Positions 10,201 through 23,300 of a DNA stretch of 64,000 bases are shown piece by piece. Made by a program: the position numbers and the translations under genes. Under the pieces are notes generated by a model that was not told the origin of the DNA, ran no database searches, and saw only the letters and a program-made list of their open reading frames with translations. Numbering within the stretch: the first letter of the stretch is position 1; each line of letters opens with the position of its first letter. Source of the DNA: Deroplatys truncata (lineage: Eukaryota; Arthropoda; Insecta; Mantodea; Mantidae); assembly GCA_030765065.1 (NCBI GenBank), contig CM060990.1, positions 495,494,190 through 495,558,189 of the forward strand. Direction: 5' to 3'.

Positions 10201-13200
10201 TTCTTGACTTTTTAAAAACTCAGTATTCTTGGTATATATATAGGTTTATTATAACGTGAAACAACCATTTAAATGATTTTTTCGAAGTTTGAAAGAAGTG
10301 AAGTAAACGCGATTTTACACTCACTAGGGGCTAGAAAATCGATTTTCTTGACTTTATGAATACTCAGTATTTTTGGTATATAGAGGCTTATTATGAGGTG
10401 ATACATTCATTTATATGATTTTTAAGCAGTTTGAAAGAAGTGAAGTAAACGCGATTTTACACTCGCTAGGGGCTAGAAAATCCATTTTGTGGACTTTTTA
10501 AAAACTCAGTATTTTTGGTATATAGAGGCTTATTATGAGGTGATTTATTCATTTATATGATTTTTAAGCAGTTTGAAAGAAGTGAAGTAAACGCGATTTT
10601 ACACTCACTAGCAGCTAGAAAATCGAATTTCTTGACTTTTTAAGAACTCAGTATTCTTGGTATATATAGGCTTATTATAACGTGAAACAACCATTTATAT
10701 GATTTTTAAGCAGTTTGAAACAAGTGAAGTAAACACGATTTTACACTCACTAGGGGCTAGAAAATCGATTTTCTTGACTTTTTGAATACTCAATATTCTT
10801 GGTATATAGAGGCTTATTATGAGGTGATACATCCATTTATATGAATTTTAAGCAGTTTGAAAGAAGTGAAGTAAACGCGATTTTACACTCACTAGCAGCT
10901 AGAAAATCGAATTTCTTGACTTTTTAAAAACTCAGTATTCCTGGTATATATAGGCTTATTATAACGTGAAACAACCATTTATATGATTTTTTCGAAGTTT
11001 GAAAGAAGTGAAGTAAACGCGATTTTACACTCACTAGGGGCTAGAAAATCGATTTTCTTGACTTTAGGAATACTCAGTATTTTTGGTATATAGAGGCTTA
11101 TTATGAGGTGATACATTCATTTATATGATTTTTAAGCAGTTTGAAAGAAGTGAAGTAAACGCGATTTTACACTCGCTAGGGGCTAGAATATCCATTTTGT
11201 GGACTTTTTAAAAACTCAGTATTTTTGGTATATAGAGGCTTATTATGAGGTGATTTATTCATTTATATGATTTTTAAGCAGTTTGAAAGAAGTGAAGTAA
11301 ACGCGATTTTACAGTCACTGGGGGCTAGAAAATCGATTTTCTTGACTTTTTTAATACACAGTATTCTTGGTATATAGAGACTTATTATGAGGTGATACAT
11401 TCATTTATATGATTTTTAAGCAGTTTGAAAGAAGTGAAGTAAACGCGATTTTACACTCGCTAGGGGCCAGAAAATCCATTTTCTTGACTTTTTAAAAACT
11501 CAATATTCTTGGTATATAGAGGCTTATTATGAGGTGATACATCCATTTATATGAATTTTAAGCAGTTTGAAAGAAGTGAAGTAAACGCGATTTTACACTC
11601 ACTAGCAGCTAGAAAATCGAATTTCTTGACTTTTTAAGAACTCAGTATTCTTGGTATATATAGGCTTATTATAACGTGAAACAACCATTTATATGATTTT
11701 TAAGCAGTTTGAAACAAGTGAAGTAAACACGATTTTACACTCACTAGGGGATAGAAAATCGATTTTCTTGACTTTTTAAAAACTCAATATTCTTGGTATA
11801 TAGAGGCTTATTATGAGGTGATACATCCATTTATATGAATTTTAAGCAGTTTGAAAGAAGTGAAGTAAACGCGATTTTACACTCACTAGCAGCTAGAAAA
11901 TCGAATTTCTTGACTTTTTAAAAACTTAGTATTCTTGGTATATATATAGGCTTATTATAACGTGAAACAACCATTTAAATGATTTTTTCGAAGTTTGAAA
12001 GAAGTGAAGTAAACGCGATTTTACACTCACTAGGGGCTAGAAAATCGATTTTCTTGACTTTATGAATACTCAGTATTTTTGGTATATAGAGGCTTATTAT
12101 GAGGTGACACATTCATTTATATGATTTTTAAGCAGTTTGAAAGAAGTGAAGTGAACGCGATTTTACACTCGCTAGGGGCTACAAAATCCATTTTGTGGAC
12201 TTTTTAAAAACTCAGTATTTTTGGTATATAGAGGCTTATTATTAGGTGATTTATTCATTTATATGATTTTTAAGCAGTTTGAAAGAAGTGAAGTAAACGC
12301 GATTTTACACTCACTAGCAGCTAGAAAATCGAATTTCTTGACTTTTTAAGAACTTAGTATTCTTGGTATATATAGGCTTATTATAACGTGAAACAACCAT
12401 TTATATGATTTTTAAGCAGTTTGAAACAAGTGAAGTAAACACGATTTTACACTCACTAGGGGCTAGAAAATCGATTTTCTTGACTTTTTGAATACTCAAT
12501 ATTCTTGGTATATAGAGGCTTATTATGAGGTGATACATCCATTTATATGAATTTTAAGCAGTTTGAAAGAAGTGAAGTAAACGCGATTTTCCACTCACTA
12601 GCAGCTAGAAAATCGAATTTCTTGACTTTTTAAAAACTCAGTATTCCTGGTATATATAGGCTTATTATAACGTGAAACAACCATTTATATGATTTTTTCG
12701 AAGTTTGAAAGAAGTGAAGTAAACGCGATTTTACACTCACTAGGGGCTAGAAAATCGATTTTCTTGACTTTAGGAATACTCAGTATTTTTGGTATATAGA
12801 GGCTTATTATGAGGTGATACATTCATTTATATGATTTTTAAGCAGTATGAAAGAAGTGAAGTAAACGCGATTTTACACTCGCTAGGGGCTAGAAAATCCA
12901 TTTTGTTGACTTTTTAAAAACTCAGTATTTTTGGTATATAGAGGCTTATTATAACGTGAAACAACCATTTATATGATTTTTAAGCACTTTGAAAGAAGTG
13001 AAGTAAACGCGATTTTACACTCACTAGCAGCTAGAAAATCGAATTTCTTGACTTTTTAAAAACTCAGTATTCTTGGTATATATATAGGTTTATTATAACG
13101 TGAAACAACCATTTAAATGATTTTTTCGAAGTTTGAAAGAAGTGAAGTAAACGCGATTTTACACTCACTAGGGGCTAGAAAATCGATTTTCTTGACTTTA
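10150..13200 (+). repeat. Patchwork of 5-, 12- and 20-monomer duplications
   Basis: About 10.2-11.15 kb reappears at 11.9-12.86 kb (spacing about 1,706 bp): TTGTGGACTTTTT at 10,488 and 12,193, CCTGGTATATATAGG at 10,940 and 12,646, and GACTTTAGGAATAC follows in both. TTGTGGAC also occurs at 11,198 (710 bp, five monomers). The AAGCACTTTG and TAGGTTTATT variants at 10,140/10,241 recur at 12,985/13,085 (2,844 bp). Copy boundaries overlap, so no single simple order of events is obvious. Confidence 0.65.
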
Positions 13201-16040
13201 TGAATACTCAGTATTTTTGGTATATAGAGGCTTATTATGAGGTGATACATTCATTTATATGATTTTTAAGCAGTTTGAAAGAAGTGAAGTAAACGCGATT
13301 TTACACTCACTAGCAGCTAGAAAATCGAATTCTTGACTTTTTAAAAACTCAGTATTCTTGGTATATATAGGCTTATTATAACGTGAAACAACCATTTATA
13401 TGATTTTTTTTCGAAGTTTGAAAGAAGTGAAGTAAACGCGATTTTACACTCACTAGGGGCTAGAAAATCGATTTTCTTGACTTTAGGAATACTCAGTATT
13501 TTTGGTATATAGAGGCTTATTATGAGGCGATACATTCATTTATATGATTTTTAAGCAGTTTGAAAGAAGTGAAGTAAACGCGATTTTACACTCACTGGGG
13601 GCTAGAAAATCGATTTTCTTGACTTTTTTAATACACAGTATTTTTGGTATATAGAGACTTATTATGAGGTGATACATTCATTTATATGATTTTTAAGCAG
13701 TTTGAAAGAAGTGAAGTAAACGCGATTTTACACTCGCTAGGGGCCAGAAAATCCATTTTCTTGACTTTTTAAAAACTCAATATTCTTGGTATATAGAGGC
13801 TTATTATGAGGTGATACATCCATTTATATGAATTTTAAGCAGTTTGAAAGAAATGAAGTAAACGCGATTTTACACTCACTAGCAGCTAGAAAATCGAATT
13901 TCTTGACTTCTTAAGAACTCAGTATTCTTGGTATATATAGGCTTATTATAACGTGAAACAACCATTTATATGATTTTTAAGCAGTTTGAAATAAGTGAAG
14001 TAAACACGATTTTACACTCACTAGGGGCTAGAAAATCGATTTTCTTGACTCTATGAATACTCAGTATTTTTGGTATATAGAGGCTTATTATGAGGTGATA
14101 CATTCATTTATATGATTTTTAAGCAGTTTGAAAGAAGTGAAGTAAACGCGATTTTACACTCGCTAGGGGCTAGAAAATCCATTTTGTTGACTTTTTAAAA
14201 ACTCAGTATTTTTGGTATATAGAGGCTTATTATGAGGTGATACATTCATTTATATGATTTTTAAGCAGTTTGAAAGAAGTGAAGTAAACGCGATCTTACA
14301 CTCACTAGCAGCTAGAAAATCGAATTTCTTGACTTTTTAAGAACTCAGTATTCTTGGTATATATAGGCTTATTATAACGTGAAACAACCATTTATATGAT
14401 TTTTAAGCAGTTTGAAACAAGTGAAGTAAACACGATTTTACACTCACTAGGGGCTAGAAAATCGATTTTCTTGACTTTATGAATACTCAGTATTTTTGGT
14501 ATATAGAGGCTTAATATGAGGTGATACATTCATTTATATGATTTTTAAGCAGTTTGAAAGAAGTGAAGTAAACGCGATTCTACACTCGCTAGGGGCTAGA
14601 AAATCCATTTTGTTGACTTTTTAAAAACTCAGTATTTTTGGTATATAGAGGCTTATTATGAGGTGATACATTCATTTATATGATTTTTAAGCAGTTTGAA
14701 AGAAGTGAAGTAAACGCGGTTTTTACACTCACTAGGGGCTAGAAAATCGATTTTCTTGACTTTATGAATACTCAGTATTTTTGGTATATAGAGGCTTATT
14801 ATGAGGTGATACATTCATTTATATGATTTTTAAGCAGTTTGAAAGAAGTGAAGTAAACGCGATTTTACACTCACTAGCAGCTAGAAAATCGAATTCTTGA
14901 CTTTTTAAAAACTCAGTATTCTTGGTATATATAGGCTTATTATAACGTGAAACAACCATTTATATGATTTTTTTTCGAAGTTTGAAAGAAGTGAAGTAAA
15001 CGCGATTTTACACTCACTAGGGGCTAGAAAATCGATTTTCTTGACTTTAGGAATACTCAGTATTTTTGGTATATAGAGGCTTATTATGAGGCGATACATT
15101 CATTTATATGATTTTTAAGCAGTTTGAAAGAAGTGAAGTAAACGCGATTTTACACTCACTGGGGGCTAGAAAATCGATTTTCTTGACTTTATTAATACAC
15201 AGTATTTTTGGTATATAGAGACTTATTATGAGGTGATACATTCATTTATATGATTTTTAAGCAGTTTGAAAGAAGTGAAGTAAACGCGATTTACACTCGC
15301 TAGGGGCCAGAAAATCCATTTTCTTGACTTTTTAAAAACTCAATATTCTTGGTATATAGAGGCTTATTATGAGGTGATACATCCATTTATATGAATTTTA
15401 AGCAGTTTGAAAGAAATGAAGTAAACGCGATTTTACACTCACTAGCAGCTAGAAAATCGAATTTCTTGACTTCTTAAGAACTCAGTATTCTTGGTATATA
15501 TAGGCTTATTATAACGTGAAACAACCATTTATATGATTTTTAAGCAGTTTGAAATAAGTGAAGTAAACACGATTTTACACTCACTAGGGGCTAGAAAATC
15601 GATTTTCTTGACTCTATGAATACTCAGTATTTTTGGTATATAGAGGCTTATTATGAGGTGATACATTCATTTATATGATTTTTAAGCAGTTTGAAAGAAG
15701 TGAAGTAAACGCGATTTTACACTCGCTAGGGGCTAGAAAATCCATTTTGTTGACTTTTTAAAAACTCAGTATTTTTGGTATATAGAGGCTTATTATGAGG
15801 TGATACATTCATTTATATGATTTTTAAGCAGTTTGAAAGAAGTGAAGTAAACGCGATCTTACACTCACTAGCAGCTAGAAAATCGAATTTCTTGACTTTT
15901 TAAGAACTCAGTATTCTTGGTATATATAGGCTTATTATAACGTGAAACAACCATTTATATGATTTTTAAGCAGTTTGAAACAAGTGAAGTAAACACGATT
16001 TTACACTCACTAGGGGCTAGAAAATCGATTTTCTTGACTT
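13175..16040 (+). repeat. 11-monomer duplication at 1,564 bp spacing
   Basis: About 13.18-14.47 kb matches 14.74-16.04 kb. Shared variants in order are GAATTCTTGAC, an eight-T run before CGAAG, GACTTTAGGAATAC, GAGGCGATACATTC, CACTGGGGGCTAG, GGGGCCAG, GAAATAAGTG, GACTCTATGAATAC and GCGATCTTAC. Copy-private changes include TTTATTAATACACAG and a two-base loss in GCGATTTACACTCGC near 15,290. The match ends near 16,040 where GACTTTATG becomes GACTTTTTG. Confidence 0.8.
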
Positions 16041-16625
16041 TTTGAATACTCAGTATTTTTGGTATATAGAGGCTTATTATGAGGTGATACATTCATTTAT
16101 ATGATTTTTAAGCAGTTTGGAAGAAGTGAAGTAAACGCGATTTTACACTCGCTAGGGGCTAGAAAATCGATTTTCTTGACTTTTTAAAAACTCAATATTC
16201 TTGGTATATAGAGGCTTATTATGAGGTGATACATCCATTTATATGAATTTTAAGCAGTTTGAAACAAGTGAAGTAAACACGATTTTACACTCACTAGCAG
16301 CTAGAAAATCGAATTTCTTGACTTTTTAAAAACTCAGTATTCTTGGTATATATATAGGCTTATTATAACGTGAAACAACCATTTAAATGATTTTTTCGAA
16401 GTTTGAAAGAAGTGAAGTAAACGCGATTTTACACTCACTAGCAGCTAGAAAATCGAATTTCTTGACTTTTTAAGAACTCAGTATTCTTGGTATATATAGG
16501 CTTATTATAACGTGAAACAACCATTTATATGATTTTTAAGCAGTTTGAAACAAGTGAAGTAAACACGATTTTACACTCACTAGGGGCTAGAAAATCGATT
16601 TTCTTGACTTTTTGAATACTCAGTA

Positions 16626-18620
16626 TTTTTGGTATATAGAGACTTATTATGAGGTGATACATTCATTTATATGATTTTTAAGCAGTTTGAACGAAGTGAA
16701 GTAAACGCGATTTTACACTCGCTAGGGGCTAGAAAATCCATTTTCTTGACTTTTTAAAAACTCAATATTCTTGGTATATAGAGGCTTATTATGAGGTGAT
16801 ACATCCATTTATATGAATTATAAGCAGCTTGAAAGAAGTGAAGTAAACGCGATTTTACACTCACTAGCAGCTAGAAAATCGAATTTCTTGACTTCTTAAG
16901 AACTCAGTATTCTTGGTATATATAGGCTTATTATAACATGAAACAACCATTTATATGATTTTTAAGCAGTTTGAAAGAAGTGAAGTAAACACGATTTTAC
17001 ACTCACTAGGGGCTAGAAAATCGATTTTCTTGACTTTATGAATACTCAGTATTTTTGGTATATAGAGGCTTAATATGAGGTGATACATTCATTTATATGA
17101 TTTTTAAGCAGTTTGAAAGAAGTGAAGTAAACGCGATTTTACACTCGCTAGGGGCTAGAAAATCCATTTTGTTGACTTTTTAAAAACTCAGTATTTTTGG
17201 TATATAGAGGCTTATTATGAGGTGATACATTCATTTATATGATTTTTAAGCAGTTTGAAAGAAGTGAAGTAAACGCGGTTTTTACACTCACTAGGGGCTA
17301 GAAAATCGATTTTCTTGACTTTATGAATACTCAGTATTTTTGGTATATAGAGGCTTATTATGAGGTGATACATTCATTTATATGATTTTTAAGCAGTTTA
17401 AAAGAAGTGAAGTAAACTCGATTTTACACTCGCTAGGGGCTAGAAAATCCATTTTCCCTACTTTTTAAAAACTCAATATTCTTGGTATATAGAGGCTTAT
17501 TATGAGGTGATACATCCATTTATATGAATTTTAAACAGCTTGAAAGAAGTGAAGTAAACGCGATTTTACACTCACTAGCAGCTAGAAAATCGAATTTCTT
17601 GACTTTTTGAATACTCAGTATTTTTGGTATATAGAGGCTTATTATGAGGTGATACATTCATTTATATGATTTTTAAGCAGTTTGAAAGAAGTGAAGTAAA
17701 CGCGATTTTACACTCACTAGCAGCTAGAAAATCGAATTCTTGACTTTTTAAAAACTCAGTATTCTTGGTATATATAGGCTTATTATAACGTGAAACAACC
17801 ATTTATATGATTTTTTCGAAGTTTGAAAGAAGTGAAGTAAACGCGATTTTACACTCACTAGGGGCTAGAAAATCGATTTTCTTGACTTTTTGAATACACA
17901 GTATTTTTGGTATATAGAGACTTACTATGAGGTGATACATTCATTTATATGATTTTTAAGCAGTTTGAAAGAAGTGAAGTAAACGCGATTTTACACTCGC
18001 TAGGGGCTAGAAAATCCATTTTCTTGACTTTTTAAAAACTCTATATTCTTGGTATATAGAGGCTTATTATGAGGTGATACATCCATTTATATGAATTTTA
18101 AGCAGTTTCAAAGAAGTAAAGTAATCGCGATTTTACACTCACTAGCAGCTAGAAAATCGAATTTCTTGACTTTTTAAAAACTCAATATTCTTGGTATATA
18201 GAGGCTTATTATGAGGTGATACATCCATTTATATGAATTTTAAGCAGTTTGAAAAAGTGAAGTAAACGCGATTTTACACTCACTAGCAGCTAGAAAATCG
18301 AATTTCTTGACCTCTTAAGAACTCAGTATTCTTGGTATATATAGGCTTATTATAACGTGAAACAACCATTTATATGATTGTTAAGCAGTTTGAAAGAAGT
18401 AAAGTAAACACGATTTTACACTCGCTAGGGGCTAGAAAATCGATTTTCTTGACTTTTTGAATACTCAGTATTTTTGGTATATAGAGGCTTATTATGAGGT
18501 GATACATTCATTTATATGATTTTTAAGCAGTTTGAAAGAAGTGAAGTAAACGGGATTTTACACTCGCTAGGGGCTAGAAAATCGATTTTCTTGACTTTTT
18601 AAAAACTCAATATTCTTGGT
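16626..18620 (+). repeat. Distal copy of window segment 1-2.4 kb, three monomers shorter
   Basis: Alignment to the window start is described by two offsets, 16,625 up to about 18.31 kb and 16,199 after about 18.36 kb. The change lies in a type-c monomer between GACCTCTTAAG (about 18,309) and AGTAAAGTAAACACG (about 18,397), consistent with loss of three monomers here or gain at the other end. Private changes include CCCTACTTTTT near 17,456 and GTAATCGCG near 18,121. Confidence 0.8.
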
Positions 18621-20330
18621 ATATAGAGGCTTATTATGAGGTGATACATCCATTTATATGAATTTTAAGCAGTTTGAAAGAAGTGAAGTAAACGCGATTT
18701 TACACTCACTAGCAGCTAGAAAATCGAATTTCTTGACTTTTTAAAAACTCAGTATTCCTGGTATATATAGGCTTATTATAACGTGAAACAACCATTTATA
18801 TGATTTATTCGAAGTTTGAAAGAAGTGAAGTAAACGCGATTTTACACTCACTAGTGGCTAGAAAATCGATTTTCTTGACTTTAGGAATACTCAGTATTTT
18901 TGGTAAATAGAGGCTTATTATGAGGTGATACATCCATTTATATGAATTTTAAGCAGTTTGAAAGAAGTGAAGTAAACGCAATTTTACACTCACTAGCAGC
19001 TAGAAAATCGAATTTCTTGACTTTTTAAAAACTCAGTATTCCTGGTATATATAGGCTTATTATAACGTGAAACAACCATTTATATGATTTTTTCGAAGTT
19101 TGAAAGAAGTGAAGTAAACGCGATTTTACACTCACTAGGGGCTAGAAAATCGATTTTCTTGACTTTAGGAATACTCAGTATTTTTGGTATATAGAGGCTT
19201 ATTATGAGGTGATACATTCATTTATATGATTTTTAAGCAGTTTGAAAGAAGTGAAGTAAACGCGATTTTACACTCGCTAGGGGCTAGAAAATCCATTTTG
19301 TTGTCTTTTTAAAAACTCAGTATTTTTGGTATATAGAGGCTTATTATGAGGTGATACATTCATTTATATGATTTTTAAGCAGTTTGAAAGAAGTTAAGTA
19401 AACGCGATTTTACACTCACTAGCAGCTAGAAAATCGAATTTCTTGACTTTTTAAAAACTCAGTATTCTTGGTATATATAGGCTTATTATAACGTGAAACA
19501 ACCATTTATATGATTTTTTCGAAGTTTGAAAGAAGTGAAGTAAACCCGATTTTACACTCACTAGGGGCTAGAAAATCGATTTTCTTGACTTTATGAATAC
19601 TCAGTATTTTTGGTATATAGAGGCCTATTATGAGGTGATACATTCATTTATATGATTTTTAAGCAGTTTAAAAGAAGTGAAGTAAACGCGATTTTACACT
19701 CGCTAGGGGCTAAAAAATCGATTTTCTTGTCTTTTTAAAAACTCAATATTCTTGGTATATAGAGGCTTATTATGAGGTGATACATCCATTTATATGAATT
19801 TTAAGCAGTTTGAAAGAAGTGAAGTAAACGCGATTTTACACTCACTAGCAGCTAGAAAATCGAATTTCTTGACTTTTTGAATACTCAGTATTTTTGGTAT
19901 ATAGAGGCTTATTATGAGGTGATACATTCATTTATATGATTTTTAAGCAGTTTGAAAGAAGTGAAGTAAACGCGATTTTACACTCGCTAGGGGCTAGAAA
20001 ATCCATTTTCTTGACTTTTTAAAAACTCAATATTCTTGGTATATAGAGGCTTATTATGAGGTGATAGATCCATTTCTATGAATTTTAAGCAGTTTGAAAG
20101 AAGTGAAGTAAACGCGATTTTACACTCACTAGCAGCTAGAAAATCGAATTCTTGACTTTTTAAAAACTCAGTATTCTTGGTATATATAGGCTTATTATAA
20201 CGTGAAACAACCATTTATATGATTTTTTTTCGAAGTTTGAAAGAAGTGAAGTAAACGCGATTTTACACTCACTAGCAGCTAGAAAATCGAATTCTTGACT
20301 TTTTAAAAACTCAGTATTCTTGGTATATAT
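18620..20330 (+). repeat. Mixed block with a 2-monomer duplication
   Basis: CCTGGTATATATAGG at 18,757 and 19,041, each followed by GACTTTAGGAATAC, gives a 284-bp (two-monomer) duplication; the first copy has private changes TTTATTCGAAG and CTAGTGGCTAG, and the monomer start between them reads GGTAAATAGAGG. Further on, 19.92-20.3 kb resembles 8.83-9.2 kb at offset about 11,085 (GATAGATCCATTTCTATG, then an eight-T run before CGAAG). Confidence 0.65.
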
Positions 20331-23300
20331 ATAGGCTTATTATAACGTGAAACAACCATTTAAATGATTTTTTCGAAGTTTGAAAGAAGTGAAGTAAACG
20401 CGATTTTACACTCACTAGGGGCTAGAAAATCGATTTTCTTGACTTTTTGAATACTCAGTATTTTTGGTATATAGAGACTTATTATGAGGTGATACATTCA
20501 TTTATATGATTTTTAAGCAGTTTGAAAGAAGTGAAGTAAACGCGATTTTACACTCGCTAGGGGCTAGAAAATCCGTTTTCTTGACTTTTTAAAAACTCAA
20601 TATTCTTGGTATATAGAGGCTTATTATGAGGTGATACATCCATTTATATGAATTTTAAGCAGCTTGAAAGAAGTGAAGTAAACGCGATTTTACACTCACT
20701 AGCAGCTAGAAAATCGAATATCTTGACTTCTTAAGAACTCAGTATTCTTGGTATATATAGGCTTATTATAACATGAAACAACCATTTATATGATTTTTAA
20801 GCAGTTTGAAACAAGTGAAGTAAACACGATTTTACACTCACTAGGGGCTAGAAAATCGATTTTCTTGACTTTATGAATACTCAGTATTTTTGGTATATAG
20901 AGGCTTATTATGAGGTGATACATTCATTTATATGATATTTAAGCAGTTTGAAAGAAGTGAAGTAAACGCGATTTTACACTCGCTAGGGGCTAGAAAATCC
21001 ATTTTGTTGACTTTTTAAAAACTCAGTATTTTTGGTATATAGAGGCTTATTATGAGGTGATACATTCATTTATATGATTTTTAAGCAGTTTGAAAGAAGT
21101 GAAGTAAACCCGATTTTACACTCGCTAGGGGCAAGAAAATCCATTTTGTTGACTTTTTGAAAACTCAGTATTTTTGGTATATAGAGGCTTATTATGAGGT
21201 GATTTATTCATTTATATGATTTTTAAGCAGTTTGAAAGAAGTGAAGTAAACGCGATTTTACACTCACTAGCAGCTAGAAAATCGAATTTCTTGACTTTTT
21301 AAGAACTCAGTATTCTTGGTATATATAGGCTTATTATAACGTGAAACAACCATTTATATTATTTTTAAGCAGTTTGAAAGAAGTAAAGTAAACACGATTT
21401 TACACTCGCTAGGGGCTAGAAAATCGATTTTCTTGACTTTTTGAATACTCAGTATTTTTGGTATATAGAGGCTTATTATGAGGTGATACATCTATTTATA
21501 TGAATTTTAAGCAGTTTGAAAGAAGTGAAGTAAACGCGATTTTACACTCACTAGCAGCTAGAAAATCGAATTTCTTGACTTTTTAAAAACTCAGTATTCC
21601 TGGTATATATAGGCTTATTATAACGTGAAACAACCATTTATATGATTTTTTCGAAGTTTGAAAGAAGTGAAGTAAACGCGATTTTACACTCACTAGGGGC
21701 TAGAAAATCGATTTTCTTGACTTTTTGAATACACAGTATTTTTGGTATATAGAGACTTATTATGAGGTGATACATTCATTTATATGATTTTTAAGCAGTT
21801 TGAAAGAAGTGAAGTAAACGCGATTTTACACTCACTAGCAGCTAGAAAATCGAATTTCTTGACTTCTTAAGAACTCAGTATTCTTGGTATATATAGGCTT
21901 ATTATAACATGAAACAACCATTTATATGATTTTTAAGCAGTTTGAAAGAAGTGAAGTAAACGCGATTTTACACTCGCTAGGGGCTAGAAAATCCATTTTC
22001 TTGACTTTTTAAAAACTCAATATTCTTGGTATATAGAGGCTTATTATGAGGTGATAGATCCATTTATATGAATTTGAAGCAGTTTGAAAGAAGTGAAGTA
22101 AACGCGATTTTACACTCACTAGCAGCTAGAAAATCGAATTCTTGACTTTTTAAAAACTCAGTATTCTTGGTATATATAGCCTTATTATAACGTGAAACAA
22201 CCATTTATATGATTTTTTTTCGAAGTTTGAAAGAAGTGAAGTAAACGCGATTTTACACTCACTAGCAGCTAGAAAATCGAATCCTTGACTTTTTAAAAAC
22301 TCAGTATTCTTGGTATATATAGGCTTATTATAACGTGAAACAACCATTTATGTGATTTTTAAGCAGTTTGAAAGAAGTGAAGTAATTACGATTTTACACT
22401 CACTAGGGGCTAGAAAATCGATTTTCTTGACTTTATGAATACTCAGTATTTTTGGTATATAGAGGCTTATTATGAGGTGATACATTCATTTATATTATTC
22501 TTAAGCAGTTTGAAAGAAGTGAAGTAAACGCGATTTTACAGTCGCTAGGGGCTAGAAAACCAATTTTGTTGACTTTTTAAAAACTCAGTATTTTTGGTAT
22601 ATACAGGCTTATTATGAGGTGATACATTCATTTATATGATTTTTAAGCAGTTTGAAAGAAGTGAAGTAAACGCGATTTTACACTCACTAGCAGCTAGAAA
22701 ATCGAATTTCTTGACTTTTTAAGAACTCAGTATTCTTGGTATATATAGGCTTATTATAACGTGAAACAACCATTTCTATGATTTTTAAGCAGTTTGTAAC
22801 AAGTGAAGTAAACACGATTTTACACTCACTAGGGGCTAGAAAATCGATTTTCTTGACTTTTTGAATACTCAGTATTTTTGGTATATAGAGGCTTATTATG
22901 AGGTGATACATTCATTTATATGATTTTTAAGCAGTTTGAAAGAAGTGAAGTAAACGCGATTTTACACTCGCTAGGGGCTAGAAAATCGATTTTCTTGACT
23001 TTTTAAAAACTCAATATTCTTGGTATATAGAGGCTTATTATGAGGTGATACATCCATTTATATGAATTTTAAGCAGTTTGAAAGAACTGAAGTAAACGCG
23101 ATTTTACACTCACTAGCAGCTAGAAAATCGAATTTCTTGACTTTTTAAAAACTCAGTATTCTTGGTATATATATAGGCTTATTATAACGTGAAACAACCA
23201 TTTATATAATTTTTTCGAAGTTTGAAAGAAGTGAAGTAAACGCGATTTTACACTCACTAGGGGCTAGAAAATCGATTTTCTTGACTTTTTGAATACTCAG

